A stretch of DNA of 64,000 nucleotides from Capitulum mitella (Eukaryota; Arthropoda; Thecostraca; Pollicipedomorpha; Pollicipedidae): assembly GCA_030062745.1 (NCBI GenBank), contig CP099846.1, forward strand, positions 29,843,201-29,907,200. The letters are read 5' to 3'. Positions 45,516 to 57,108 of the stretch are shown piece after piece. Positions within the stretch are counted from its first letter, which is position 1. Every line of letters begins with the position of its first letter. The notes under the pieces are model-generated. The model did no database searches and was not told the origin of the DNA. It saw only the letters and a list, made by a program, of their open reading frames with translations. The translations under genes were made by a program, and so were the position numbers.

Positions 45516-46371
45516 CAACAGAGCGCTGCCTTCCATCCCGCACGGCCCGTCGGCGTGACGTCAGCGGTCGGCTGTCGGCGGTGCAGACCGGACGAATCCC
45601 GCCGGCGTGTTCGACCGCACACTGTCCAGCCGCAGCCGACCGCCGCGCGCCTCAGCAACAGGTGCCGCCAGGCCGGAGCTGCAGCGGCGCGGCTGAACGT
45701 CGGCCGATCACGCTCGCTTACGGGCCGGCGGCCGACAGCAGAGCCGGGAGCACCGGCCGCGGCGCGCCGCCGCACCACAATCGGGCCCCCGGCCGGAACG
45801 GCCTAAAGACGACCGCAGAGTCACCGGTGAGCTACCTGGAATGAGCTCAGACGGGCTGATGCGCAGAAATAATGACGCAGGATGAGTCATCCCGATGAGC
45901 CCCGATGAATGCCGAGAACAAAAACCCTTATTTGGGTGGCTACCGAGACTCTGCGAGCACCAAGCCGGTAAACCCGCAGCAAACCACGCCATTCAGCGTC
46001 TCAGGGCGCGCAGCTGCGCCCAGTCTGTCGCAACCAGCCCACGGGCCGCGACTTCCTGGCAGCCGTTACGCTCCCCTCGGCAAAGCTCTGGCGAACCCGT
46101 CCCACTCACAATGCACTGCACCAGTTAACCCCGCCGGCGGCCGGTAGTGGAGGCCTGGCCGTGGCGGCGGCGCGTCCCGCCCATGCAAATGAGGCTCCGA
46201 TCGGCGCGGCGCGCGGGATACACGCACAGCGCGGCAGTGAAATCCGACGCCGGCGTCAAGGCCAGCGCGATGCCCTCGGCCGCGGGCGGGCGGGCGGGCG
46301 CGCGGGGGCAGCGGCCGCCTTGTGTTGCCGCCGCGGCCGGGCCGCCCGGCGCCAGCCGGCGCACCGCTCAC
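45516..46371. other. TACC intron just downstream of the giant exon
   Basis: GC-rich near both ends. No exon found. A CRE lies at 45556-45563. Confidence 0.4.
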
Positions 46372-49054
46372 CTGTCCAGCAGCGCCTCGTCCAGCTCAAA
46401 CTGGAGCGACGCCAGCGAGCTCCGGTCAGACTCGAGCTCCGGCAACAGCTCGTCCCCGACAGGACTCGCGTCCCGCCCGGCGCCGAGCTCCGGCGGCCAG
46501 GGGATCGCCTCCTCCGCCGCCGGCGCGCCCCGGCTGCCCGGCAGCGGCGACGGCGCCGACGCCGAGTCGACGTCACTGACGGCACCGCTCTCGAGCGACG
46601 GCCCGCCGCGCGCCGGCGCCGCCACGATCCGGTTGCGGTTCTCGTCGACCAGCCTCTTCTTCTCCGGCGACGGCCGATCGTCGCCGGGGCGGGACTTCCT
46701 CCTCCTGGGCGGCGGCAGCGGCGGGCTCGCTCGCGGCGACGGCGGCGTCTCAGTCAGCGCAGCCGGCTCGCCTCCGGCGCCCGGCGCGTCGCCGCTGTTC
46801 ATAGGCCAATACCGCTCCGTCGCCGGCGACGCGTCGGCGGCGGCGCGGCCCGCCTGGTCGGGCGACTGCGACACGCGCCGTGGCACCAGCCGCAGCGTGG
46901 CGATGCGGCACTTAATCGGGCTGCGGGAGCGCGAGCGCCACGGCAGGCCGGCCGCCAGCCGCTCTGGCGAGCGGGTCTTGCTGGAGGCCGTACGGCGCAG
47001 GCCGGACCGCGGCCGTGGCGCGCCCGCCGCCGGCGAGCGCGCATTGTCCGCCCGCGACCGGCCATTGTCCGGCGTCGGCCTGCTGATCTCCGCCGCTCCG
47101 CTATCGGCGGCCGGCCGCGGCGAGGCGCTGGCGAGGCAGTTTGCGTTCGAGTCGTCCGGCCGTGTTGTGGCGCCGCGCGCCGGAGCTGCGGACGCCAGCA
47201 AGCTGGTCGCGCCACCGCCAGGACGGGGCGGACGGCCGCTGGCTGCCGGCGGAGCAGGACTGACCGGCACGGGGCCGACAGGGTCTGTCCGCTTTGTGGC
47301 CTCGCCGTCCGGCGTCAAGTTCAGAGTTCGGGGCCGGCCCGGGAAGGTCTGGCGCAGCGGAGTGGTGACGTCATCGCCGGTGTTGTCAGATACTTCACTG
47401 TTGCATGCAGCTTCGTCCGATGACGTTGGTTGGTTTCGTGAAAAGACGTCGCTACGAAACTTCTCCAGATCGGTGGTAAATTCGCGGGCCTGAGTTCCTG
47501 GCACAGCGTCCAAGACGGGGCTTTTGGCCGCAACAGACACCTCTGTCTGGAGGCACGAGTCTTCCGCAACGTGACCGGACAAAACGGCAGGGGAACGCCT
47601 TCCAATACCGTTCCATTTCTCCCCGGCAGCGACGTCCTCGCTGTGATCGGTCGGGCCATCCGTCCAGAGCGCGCGGCGCCAATTGCCCGGCACCGGCGGC
47701 AGTCCCCTGACGGGCGGCGTCTCTCCGTCCGCACCATCGCCCGCGCCTCCAGCCGCGACCCCCGCAGCATAAGCAGGGCCGCCCCTGGTAGGCTTCAGGG
47801 CGCGTCTCCAGGCGGCCGGCGTCTCGTCTTGGGACGGACTGGCCCTCTCCGGCGTGACTGGGAGAGGCGCCGCCTCTTCCGTGGCCGGCGGCAGCACGAG
47901 CCGACCCGCCAGCGGTGAGTCGGCGCCGGCGTCCCAGCGGGCCGCCGGCGGCGCTTTCTCGGACGCGCCCGAACTGCTGGAGCGGCCGCTGCTGACGCTG
48001 GCCGCCGCCGCCGACAGGTCCGAGCCGCAGCTGTCGCGACGCGCGCCGAGCGCGGCCCGCGGCTCGGTGCCGCCGTCCGACGCGCGCTCGGCCGAGCCGT
48101 CGGCCGAGCGGCGGCCGGCGCGCCACGACCGCGGCTCGGCGGCGAACAGGTCACGCGCCGAGACGCCGGCCGGCGCGGCACCGCCGGCCGCCAGCCGCGA
48201 CGAGCGCCGCCGCGCTGCGCGCTCCAGAATCTCGTCCAAATCGCGGCGGCCGACGCGCGGCGACGCGCGCCCGCCGCCGGGCCCGAACAGGTCGATTCGC
48301 GCGCGGCCGGCACCGCCCGACTCGGCCGCCTCCGCCCCATCCCCGGCCGGCTCGTCAGCGCGGCGCCGCCACACGCCGTCCTGGCTTGGCCGCGTCAAGT
48401 CCGGGCTCGAAAAGACGCACGCCTCGCTCTGGCGCGCCAGCCGGCCGGAGATGAGGCGCGGCGTGGCGCCGCCGCTCCGCTCGCCGCCACCGCGGCCGGC
48501 CTCGGTGTGCAGTGGCCGGCGCCGATTCAGGGAGCCGCCCCAGTCCGAACGCAGGCTCAGCGTCACCCGGTACGCGCTCGCGCTCGAGCTGTCGCCGCTG
48601 AGTTGCAGCTCGTCGGCCCCTGTCTCCAGCGAGGGACTCTTGGTCAGGCGTTTCAGCGGCCAGTTCCGTGCCTCGGACGGCGTCCACGACTGCTGCGGGT
48701 CCCAGGCCGGCCGACTGAGGGCGGCCGACCGCTCGGGGGAGTTCCCAATCCTCCCCGCCTGGCTGGCGTCCGCACGGCCGGTTTTCAATGGCGCGCCGCC
48801 GACCTCTTTCGTCGGCGATCTCCTCGTGCTCGGCCGAGCATCGTCGCGCGAGTCGCGCTCGAACGAGTCGTCGGAGTCGCTGCGCCGCGCACGGGAGAGT
48901 CCGCCGCGGCTTCCAACGGGCAGCCGCGCCGGAAGCGGCGGCTCCCCGGCCGCCTCCCAGCGGGCGCGCGTCTGCAGGAATGCGTCACGGCCGCTCACGC
49001 CGCGCGCCAGCATCGCCGCGTCACTCGCGTCACTCAGCGTCTCCAGCACCGCCT
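46372..49054 (-). CDS. TACC: TACC giant exon, disordered Ser/Arg/Ala-rich region
   Basis: About 894 codons without a stop, bounded by acceptor ggcgtcag and donor GACAG|gtgagc. The protein is low-complexity and charged (for example SDSDDSFERDSRDDARPS), lacks recognisable domains and should be mostly disordered, as the middle of TACC2-like proteins is. GC3 codon bias is strong. A competing acceptor (gattag at 49081) would break phase with 50553. The exon ends two bases into a codon and joins 40587 exactly. Long ORFs on the opposite strand are composition artefacts. Confidence 0.75.
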
Positions 49055-50552
49055 CTGACGCCTCCGGTCGGTCGGCGCGCTAATCGGCGCGCCTGCCGCC
49101 GGCCGCACCTGGCTCCGCTCCGCTCTGCCGTCAGCACGTCCCGCGGCCGGCTGCGGCCAGCTCGGCGGCGCGTCTGCGGCGCCGCGCGCGCCGCCCGCCG
49201 ACCCGGCGTCCAGGGTCGCCCGGCGCGGCGGCCGTGGGCGGCGGCGGCAGCGCTGCGGCGGCGGCGGTGCCGACCACGCGCGGGCCCCCCGGGGCGACGC
49301 GCGGCCACGGCACGGGCGAACAGCACGCCGCCCGGCCCGAAAACGACCTCCCCCAGCCAGCGCGTCCCGGCCGGGCGCTCGGCGGGGACGGTCGGCCACC
49401 TCTTCGCCGTGCCGGTCCGGCACGACCGACTGGCGGCCGGACCGATTTCGACACCGCCTATCGGCAGGGATCTGCCGGCCGCGGTCCGCCGGCGGCCGGC
49501 CGGCCCCCCAAATATGGCCAGCGGTCGGCACGGCCGGCCGGACGCGTGCCGGGTCAGAAGGCGCGTCCCCCCGTCCCCAGGCCGGCGCGCTCATCCAAAC
49601 GGCCGCCGCCGCAGTCGGCCCGATACGATCGCCGCGGCCGTTGACGGATGCGGTCGGGCCCGGGCGGCGATCGGTGGTGGCCGCGCCGCGCCGCGCCTCC
49701 GCTGCCGCCCCCGCTCGGACCGCTAACCAGGGCCGGGTGGCGGCTGGCGGTCGCAGCTGGGCTGCCTCCGCCGCCTCAGCCGCCGGCCGCCGGCGACGTC
49801 GGCAGTCGTCACACACGCGCGCAGCCTGCTGCCGGATGTGGCGGCCCGCCCTGTCGGCCAAACACGCACGCCGCCGAGTGGGAGGTACCAGTTTGGCGCC
49901 GCCGCGCTGCGGCCGGCGCCGCCCGCAGCCGGCCGGCCGCCGGCTCTGTTCGGTTTGATGTTAGGTGGCGGAGCTGGTGGCCCAGAGAGCCCCAGCCGGC
50001 CAGAGCCCAGCCGCCGGTAGCGTGTCTGGGGCCGGCGCGCTCTGCCGACTGTTTGCACGACCTTGGTCGGCATTGGCGACGGCCGGCCCCTCTCAATTGG
50101 CCGCTAACCCTTTGTCCGCCGCCGCTCTGTTGACGACCGTCTGCAAACTGCTGCAGGCCTACGAGCGGGCACAAAACACTCAGAAGCGACCCGAAGGAGG
50201 GCGCCAAAGGCCGACGTCCGGACAGAGTCGGCAGTTGGCGGCCCAGGTGTTGCCCTCCCCGCCGCAGACACTCGACCACGAGCCCATTGCTCCATTCAAG
50301 GCCACGCAGCGGCGTGCGTCCGAGGCAGTTTCACAGCACTCCACACCGGCGCCGCGACCTCGTTGCGGTGCATCTTCATTACGATATTCAGCGCAATAAC
50401 CCCATGCCCTTCTCACCCCATGGGGCAGCCACAAAGTTCCGACTTATGTAGTTTTAGCGCCCTCGTCCCAGACGTTTGTCCGACCCGGGCAGCGGTTCAA
50501 AGGCCGCCCACAGCCCGCCGACTGCGCTCCTACCGCCGGCCGGGGTACTCAC
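49055..50552. other. GC-rich TACC intron
   Basis: ORFs open in most frames because of composition; none has a splice-defined, phase-compatible structure. Confidence 0.4.
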
Positions 50553-50782
50553 GTCGCCGCCGCTGTTTACCGAATGTGAAAAACGTGCCGACAAATAGGG
50601 CGGTCTCGCCGCGGGTGACGGGCTCGTCAGCGGCGCGCCTGAGCTGCCTCTCGGAGGCGGGGCGGCCGGCTTCGGCCGGCGACGCCCCTCCAATCGCACC
50701 ATCGCTATTCAGATTTCCAGCCGAGCCAGTTTTTTTCTTCGGTCGGCGCAGTCGCGGCAAGCCATCTGTCTCCAGTTCGAGC
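50553..50782 (-). CDS. TACC: TACC exon, basic segment
   Basis: A 230-base open exon, one base plus 76 codons plus one base, which fits between 52853 and 49054 in phase. It encodes LELETDGLPRLRRPKKK, a basic patch, then a polar segment ending in RGETALFVGTFFTFGK. Donor GGCGAC|gtgagt is strong; acceptor ccaccatcag is weaker. No conserved TACC motif, so assignment depends on the phase chain. Confidence 0.55.
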
Positions 50783-52682
50783 CTGATGGTGGCCAAGCAT
50801 GCGATCCCTCATTCGCCAAGGACCGTGGTTCTGCCGCAGCCGGGCCGCGGCGTCGCGTCCGCACCGCCTCCAACCGGCTGTCCATTACGCAACACTACAG
50901 CGCACGCTTGTTATGCAAACGACGCGACGCGGTTTGATGCCAAATATGCCACGGTTTGCATAGATATGGCTGCATGACGGTGTTGGCTACGTGCCTCCCT
51001 CGGACAAGGTGCGCCGGCGTCCCCTCCCTCCGGGTCTGACCTGGCCCAGCCGGGCGGGGGCGGGGGCGGGGGCGGGGGCGGGGGTGGGGGCGTAGGTGGT
51101 CCCGAAGAGCCGGCCGCGGCACCTCTCGTCCGTCCTGGGGCTGCGGTCGGGGGACGGGCTGCCGCCTACTCGTGGGTCGGGTTCTAGTTCACGCGGGCCC
51201 GACGTCTGCACTTCTCCCCACACCTTCCCCACCAGACCAGTTTCGGTCCAGACCCGGTGGACGGGGGGGGGGGGCGAAGGTGGGGGAGCGGTACCGTTCG
51301 TCCGTCTGCAGGGTGCGGTCGGGGTCCGGCCTGATGATTCAGACGACCCCTGCCGTCCCGTCGACCGGCCGAGCTCCGCTGCTCCCCGGCCCTGTCCGGG
51401 CCGGCCGCGGCGTCACGCTCGCTCCGGCGTCACGCCCTCCGGCCACGTCTGCCGGGCCGGACGGTGTCACGTGACCGCAGCGATCGGTTTGCGAAGCGGA
51501 GCGACGGCCGTCGGCGACACCGGGCGACTGAACGTGAGGTCAACAGCCGGACGTCCAGGCAGCCGCGGAGAGGATGCCAGTCAGCCCGTCTCAAAACGTC
51601 AAGAACGACCCAAGTCGTAGTTTTTTTTAACTTCTTCACGACACCTCGGCGACGTACTCACAACGTCAACCGTCGCTCGTCGCGAGGACGGACAGATAAC
51701 TTCTATTTGCCGGCAATGAGCCGGAGATCTTTCGGACTAAAATTGGTATCCTCCGGCCTCTGCCTATCGGCTCTAACCACCTCCACACCGCACGGCATGG
51801 AGCGGCGATGTAGCCCGCCCCTCTCCCCCTTCCCCGACGGCAGCAGTGACCGCCAGTCACGCTCGATCACAAGCATGCTGAAGCGCCCACAGCAGCCTGT
51901 GGGGCCAGGCGGCCCGCGCACCCGCGGGACGACCGACGATCACTGGCCGCCTGCCGACGTGCCCCGGCACCATCGACCGCGTCAAGGATCCGAAAACGGC
52001 TGGACCATCGGTCCCGCATTGCCGAGGAGAAAACGACCCAGCCGACCGGCGCACCGGTCCAGGACTACCGAGGCCAAAACGAGCCAGTCATGCCAGAGGC
52101 GATAAAACCTCCATTGTCAGGCGATTCGGCGCTGGTAAAAAAAATCTCGTCATTGTCGCCTATTAAAACCCGGAAGCGCCAGGTAATGATTCCCAGTCAC
52201 ACGAGGAGATTCAAGGCAGAAATCTTCACTCTAGGCCACAGCTGGTGGCCACTGTCAAATTATCCGGGTTCACTAACTTGTGTTTGTTCATTTCGGTTCC
52301 AATAACCAGCATCGCACTACCCAATCAAGGGCATATCTGAGATTCCGAACAACACATATAGAGCCATGAGCAAGCAGAAAACGGCTTCAGTTCCCCTTTC
52401 ACCAGTCTGATCATCTCCTTTCGATTCAGTGTAAGCGCTGCTCCACCATCCAAGGCTGCCTTCACGCTTTGCAAGACAGTATCTCATGCCAAGCCACTCC
52501 AAATGCCTAGCACATTACCATCCAATGATGATGCCTATTCGCTTCCCTCCTATACCAACCGCACACCACACACCGACATTACCACATTACCACAACCCCG
52601 GCGTCTCCACGCTGCAGAGACCGTCCTCCACCCCCGGTGACCCGACGTCACAGCCCACAGCCTCGCATGGCCCAGCCGGCCG
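50783..52682. other. TACC intron, mixed GC-rich and ordinary sequence
   Basis: A (GGGGGC)n run lies at about 51052-51088 and a G-run at about 51263-51274. No exon was found. Confidence 0.4.
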
Positions 52683-52855
52683 GTGCACTCCCAGCCGCCG
52701 AACTCCCAGCCGCGGCGCTGTCAGCCGCGGTACACCCCGTCGCGGCACTCCCACGAGCGGTTCTCCCAGCCGCCTTACTGCCAGCTGCGGCACTCCCAGG
52801 AGCGGTACTCCCGGCCGCCGTACTCAGCGGTACTCCCAGGCGCGGTACTCACCCG
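52683..52855. repeat. 15-bp minisatellite starting at a TACC donor
   Basis: About eleven diverged copies of gccgcggtactccca. The last unit overlaps the donor: its ggtactcacc is the reverse complement of the exon-intron boundary GG|gtgagtacc. Most copies read ggtactccc instead, destroying the donor. Confidence 0.8.
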
Positions 52856-53000
52856 GCCAGCCGGCCGACCTCCGGCAGCACGCTGGGCCGGCCCAGCAGC
52901 GGGTCGAACTTGACGAAGAGCGAGTTGCGCGCCAGGTTGGCTGCCAGCCGGCCGTCTCCGTGCTCCGCCAGCTGGTCCAGCTCGGTGGCGTCCTGGAAGA
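52853..53000 (-). CDS. TACC: TACC exon with the conserved KFDPLL block
   Basis: Encodes FQDATELDQLAEHGDG followed by NLARNSLFVKFDPLLGRP. The Ser-Leu-(F/Y)-x-Lys-Phe-Asp-Pro-Leu-Leu block is conserved between the SDP region and the coiled coil of TACC proteins. Acceptor gtcccgcag at 53001; a nearby alternative (cttccag) would drop eight bases and break phase. Donor CCGG|gtgagt at 52852, immediately followed by a 15-bp minisatellite. Confidence 0.9.
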
Positions 53001-54410
53001 CTGCGGGACGGCGGTCCGGTCACCCGGCGGCAGTCACAGAAGAAAGGCCACGGGGTCACGGAATTTGGCCGGGAAAAGGAAATTCAGATTGGTGGGTTGA
53101 ACATGTGAGCGCGTTTACGACTGAAAACCGCGCTGAGCAACCCATGCACCTAAACAACAACCGGATTCTTAGTCTGTAATACGTCTGGCGTGCAAGCGAA
53201 GACTGGGCACAAACCAGGCCACTTCTCTAAGACGTGACCAGTGCCCCGTATGTAATCGATGCAAGGTACGAAAACATTAATCGCTATGCCACACCACAGG
53301 AAAATACGACAGTACTCAAGGCGTCGCACGTTACGGAGACCAGAGCCAACCCACCACAGCTCGTGACATTACAAGTGGACGACTCTGAGCAATGCCCAGT
53401 GACGCTGTGACGCTGACACTGCCCAGCCGTGTAGCCCAGGTTTGTGCACGGCTAGCGTCCAGGCGTCCGACAGGCGAAGGCCGTACCGCGCCAGCACAGT
53501 GGCCCACATATCCCCCACACAGTTCCCAGCGGTCACACCGGTCGTCCGTTCCCCGCATAACCTTTCGGTCCCCTCCCGTCACCAACCAATAACAATTTTG
53601 CTTTACGCCCATCCCATCCCATCCCATCCCATCATTCACGGCTCGTCACGACCTGTCACGTCGCGACCCGTTCCGTCAAGGCCCGACCCGTCACGTCACG
53701 ACCCGTCACGTGACGTCACCTGTCACGTTACGACCCATCACGTCAATGCCCAGTCGCGTCACGACTCTGCCACGTTACGCCCCGTTACCCGTAACACCAC
53801 GATTAAATCACGTCACAACCAGTCACGCCATGGTCCTTTAAGTCACCACCTGTGACGTCACGGTCGTGTCACCTCGCGACCCGTCACGGTCCCGCCAAAT
53901 CATGTTCCCGCCATCACGAACCGTCACGTCAGTCGCGTCGCGACTCCACCACGCCGGCCACGACGAGGGACGGTCGGCGGATGAAATTTCAACCCGACGT
54001 CAGAGTACCAGTCCTAACGGAACCATAAATGGAACACACATGCGCATATGGCGAGAACACTTCGGCCCCTCCCCGCACACACACAAAAGTCGTTTCGGTT
54101 TCCACAGATCGCATTGCGATAAAACGCAAGAGTGACGTGTTTTGTACCGGGCCGGCCAATACCAAACTGTCTGCCCAGCACTCGTCCAGGTCTTCGCGGG
54201 ACCCATCGTGCGCAACGAGACTGGAGATGTCTAGTCGGGCTGCGTACCATGGCATGACTGATGGTAAAAGCACCGAGAACGTTTTGAATTAAACCAACCA
54301 CTGAGGCCAATAATAATCCAGGCCAACCACTGTCAGCCCGGTTTCGAAACCGATCGCACAACATCCAAACGTGATATGCATAGAATCTAGTCTCATTGGG
54401 CAATACTTAC
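53001..54410. other. TACC intron with CRE-like repeats
   Basis: A short (ATCCC)n run lies at about 53607-53630. From 53640 to about 53960 loose repeats of cgtcacgacc / gtcacgt make up the sequence, with perfect CREs at 53711-53718 and 53853-53860. Nothing else was found. Confidence 0.5.
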
Positions 54411-54503
54411 ATTCAGAGGCGGGCACAAAACCACCAGCCGACACTAGCGCCCCCGCTTGAGAGGCGTCAGAAGTTTCAACCATCTTCTCAAACTCCAGAG
54501 GCA
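54411..54503 (-). CDS. TACC: TACC 93-nt exon
   Basis: Flanked by an excellent acceptor (cttgttcacag) and donor (GAAT|gtaagt). Encodes PLEFEKMVETSDASQAGA and a short tail ending VPASE. Starts with two bases and ends with one base of split codons; it joins 53000 in phase to give EFFQDATELD. Confidence 0.75.
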
Positions 54504-54715
54504 CTGTGAACAAGCACAGTTCGTAAATTAAAACAGACGCCGTGGAGCGAAAAATTGAATATTTTCTGTTTCGCAACAAGGACCATTGCGTTTTCGCGCG
54601 CCGAAACGATTACCCATGAGACAGGTATTTGGCCGTTCCCGGGTCGGTTCGGGCCCCTATATGAAGCTGCTGGGATCCATGTTGTTGGGTTTTGGAGTAT
54701 TATGTGGTATAGACT

Positions 54716-54858
54716 GTGCTAGCACTCACGGAGCGCGATCTTGACTATCTCTCGGATTGGCTGGCAGTCCAGGAGCACAATTCAAAAATACCAGCACTGT
54801 GTTTGTGGATTAGCCGAGCCGTGAAATGGTCAAGATCGCGCGCCTTGAGTGCTAGCCC
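54716..54858. repeat. Imperfect inverted repeat in a TACC intron
   Basis: The arms (gctagcactcacggagcgcg atc and gatcgcgcgccttgagtgctagc) are about 30 bp with an 80-bp loop. The left arm contains a gtgagt word on the - strand, which first looked like a microexon donor. Confidence 0.6.
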
Positions 54859-55463
54859 AGCCCATACCGAATAGTAATTCAAAACACAACATGGATTCCG
54901 ATGGTTTCCTATGTGCGCCTGGTGCTAGCGGCCGGCCGTCCGTACAGACAGCATAGGAGACTGCAACGCCCAGCAAACGACATTCAACCTCCATGTGGCA
55001 ATGATAAACGTCGATCAAAATGGGCGAAATTCTGTACAAGCTATGCTTTCAATGAGTCCAACAAAAGCATGGAAAAGCACTTTTGAAAAATTTCAAAACA
55101 GTATTTGAGGACCGCCCTCCTGCACATGCACTATTAGAACGATCCAAGAAGTTCTCATCATCATCAGAACTCTATCACTGGGAACCCAAAACAAAGGACA
55201 GCCACAAGACACCTCTACGCTATTTTGCCACTATACTGGCCACCTCCACATCACAGCCCATTAGCCTCTGCTGGCATTTAATGCGCGAGTCCTCTGCTGG
55301 TCAGCACCAGTTTCGCCCCTTCCCTTCCGTCATAAACCCCTCCTCACATCCCCTGTTCAATCCCTGCATCTGTCCGACGGTCCTACGTTCCTGCAAGCGA
55401 CTTCCACCTCGCTGGCTGCCCTCTTGCTCCTATGTCTCCGGTCCCACCCCACGGAGCGCTCAC
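54859..55463. other. TACC intron, possible site of a missing small exon
   Basis: Because 55464 and 54503 do not join in phase through the best donor, a small exon may lie here. I could not find a convincing one. Confidence 0.3.
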
Positions 55464-55734
55464 ACGCCCTCCCACCCGGCGCGCGGTCCGCTGCCGACCA
55501 CACAGGCCGTGGAGCCCTGCCGGTCGGCCGTCGGCGACTCGCCTGTGTCCATCAGCGAGACGGCGGACAGTTCCTTGTCGGCCGACGGCGGCAGCAGACC
55601 GGCCGCGTCGCCCCCGCCCAGAGGGTCGGCCGCGCCGTCCGGCGACGTCTGCTCCACCACCGTCACTTCGGCTTCGGCCACGTCCGACACGCCCTCATCC
55701 CGTGGCTCCAGCTCCGGCTCCGGCTCCGGCTCCA

Positions 55735-55774
<40 letters not shown>

Positions 55775-57108
55775 GGGCGGCGGGGCGACCGGTTTCTCGG
55801 GCGACGGCTTAGCGGCCGACTTCCGCCGCGGCGGCGCGGCGGCCGGCTGGGCCGCCTCCTTCGCGGCCGCCGGCGACGCGACCGGCGCACTCTTCCGCGT
55901 CGGCTGCGGCGAGCCGCTCGGCGAGTTACTGACGCCACTCTTGGTGGCGAACGGGTCGAAGTTGGGGTCGTCGAGCTGGTCCAGGAAGTCCAGGTTGTAG
56001 CCCTTGGCCGGCGCCAGCGGTGGGCTGTCCGCGCGGCCGTCCACCGCCGCCGACTCCGGTTCCGGCTTCGGAGGCGGCTTCTTCTTCAGCGGTCGCTTCA
56101 CCGCCGGCCGGACCACCTTCTTGACGTCCGCCTTCCGCTTGGTCTTGGTCAGCGGCGGCGGCGGCTGCTCGGGCTCGGGCGGCGGCGCGGCGGCGTCGGC
56201 CACCTCCGCGCCGTTGACGCCATTTGTGGCGGCCGGCTCCGCCTGCTCGGCCTCGCGCTGTTTCTTGGTTCGCGCCGCCTTGAGCGGCGGCAGGCCGGGT
56301 TTTGGCGACGCCGGCGGGCTGAGCCGAATCCCGCCGCCAGACGTGAACGGATTGAAGTTGGGGTCGTCCAAGAAGTCCAGGTTGTAGCCCGCCTTGGGCG
56401 GGATCGGCTCGTCCTCGTCGCCGGTCTGAGTCATCTCCCGCGCGGCCGCGGCGGCGGGCGGCGAGACACAGTCCTGCGTCGGCTCTCGCGGTGTTCCGAT
56501 CACCGGCTCGGCGGGCGCAGCGTCACCACCGCCGTTCGGCAATGTCTCGGGAACTGCCGGGGCCAGGCTCCCCTCACCAGACGCAGTCGGCACGGTCTCC
56601 GCGGCTCCACAGGCGCGACCTGCGGATTGCTCGCCGGCCGATCTCTCCTGTTGCACCAGTTGCGGCTGAACCTCCTCCAATTCCTGCTCAGACTGAGCCC
56701 GCTTCTCCTCCTGGCGAGGCTTGGCCTCCTCCTGTGGTTGACAAGCCTGTTCCAGGTCCTCCTGAGGCAGTGGCTGCTGTTCCGGCTCCTCCTGAGACAG
56801 GGGCCGCTGTTCCTGCTCCTGCTCCGGCGACGGCTGCGGCTCAGCTGGCTGCTCTTGCGATCGGGGCTCTGACCGCACCTCGGCCCGATCCCGCTCCGGT
56901 CGCGGCGGGGTCGACTCCTCCTCTCCGCTGCCTTCGGGCCCGCAAGGCGGCGACGGCGCGGGCCGCTCCGGGCCGCTCTGCGCCGGCGGCCGCTTGCAGG
57001 GCGTCTGCAGGGCCAAGCCCAGCAGCTGGTCGGCCAGCAGCGACGTCTCCGAGCGGATCGCGGTCGGCTCCGGCGGCTCGTCCTCCTGCTCCGGCGCCGA
57101 CTCGTACT
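55464..57108 (-). CDS. TACC: TACC large exon with two SDP repeats
   Basis: About 548 codons. Order on the protein: acidic start (EYESAPEQEDEPPEP), a Gln/Glu-rich stretch, SDP repeat 1 YNLDFLDDPNFNPF (56343-56389), a basic NLS-like stretch with KRPLKKK (56081-56149), SDP repeat 2 GYNLDFLDQLDDPNFDPF (55943-56002), then a Glu-Pro run and a Ser/Asp-rich tail. SDP repeats are specific to TACC proteins and follow from conserved Asp-Asp-Pro-Asn-Phe cores. The acceptor gtcggcag overlaps an ATG (57119) that could instead serve as an alternative start. The best donor, CGT|gtgagc at 55463, does not match the phase of the next exon, so either a small exon is missing or a weaker donor is used. Confidence 0.88.

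Noticed and set aside
49055-49080. Alternative acceptor gattag for the giant exon
   Set aside because: It would extend the exon by 26 bases but breaks phase with the exon at 50553.
46147-49083. Long + strand ORFs opposite the TACC giant exon (up to 448 codons)
   Set aside because: The - strand exon has proper splice sites and phase. With GC-rich codons the opposite strand rarely contains stops, so these are shadows.
54724-54760. 31-nt TACC microexon (PIREIVKIAL)
   Set aside because: It has a good donor and an acceptable acceptor, but its donor lies in one arm of an inverted repeat and its phase does not fit the best upstream donor at 55463.
55424-56872. 482-codon + strand ORF
   Set aside because: It is antisense to the SDP exon and consists of Leu/Arg runs that mirror the Glu/Pro-rich TACC sequence.
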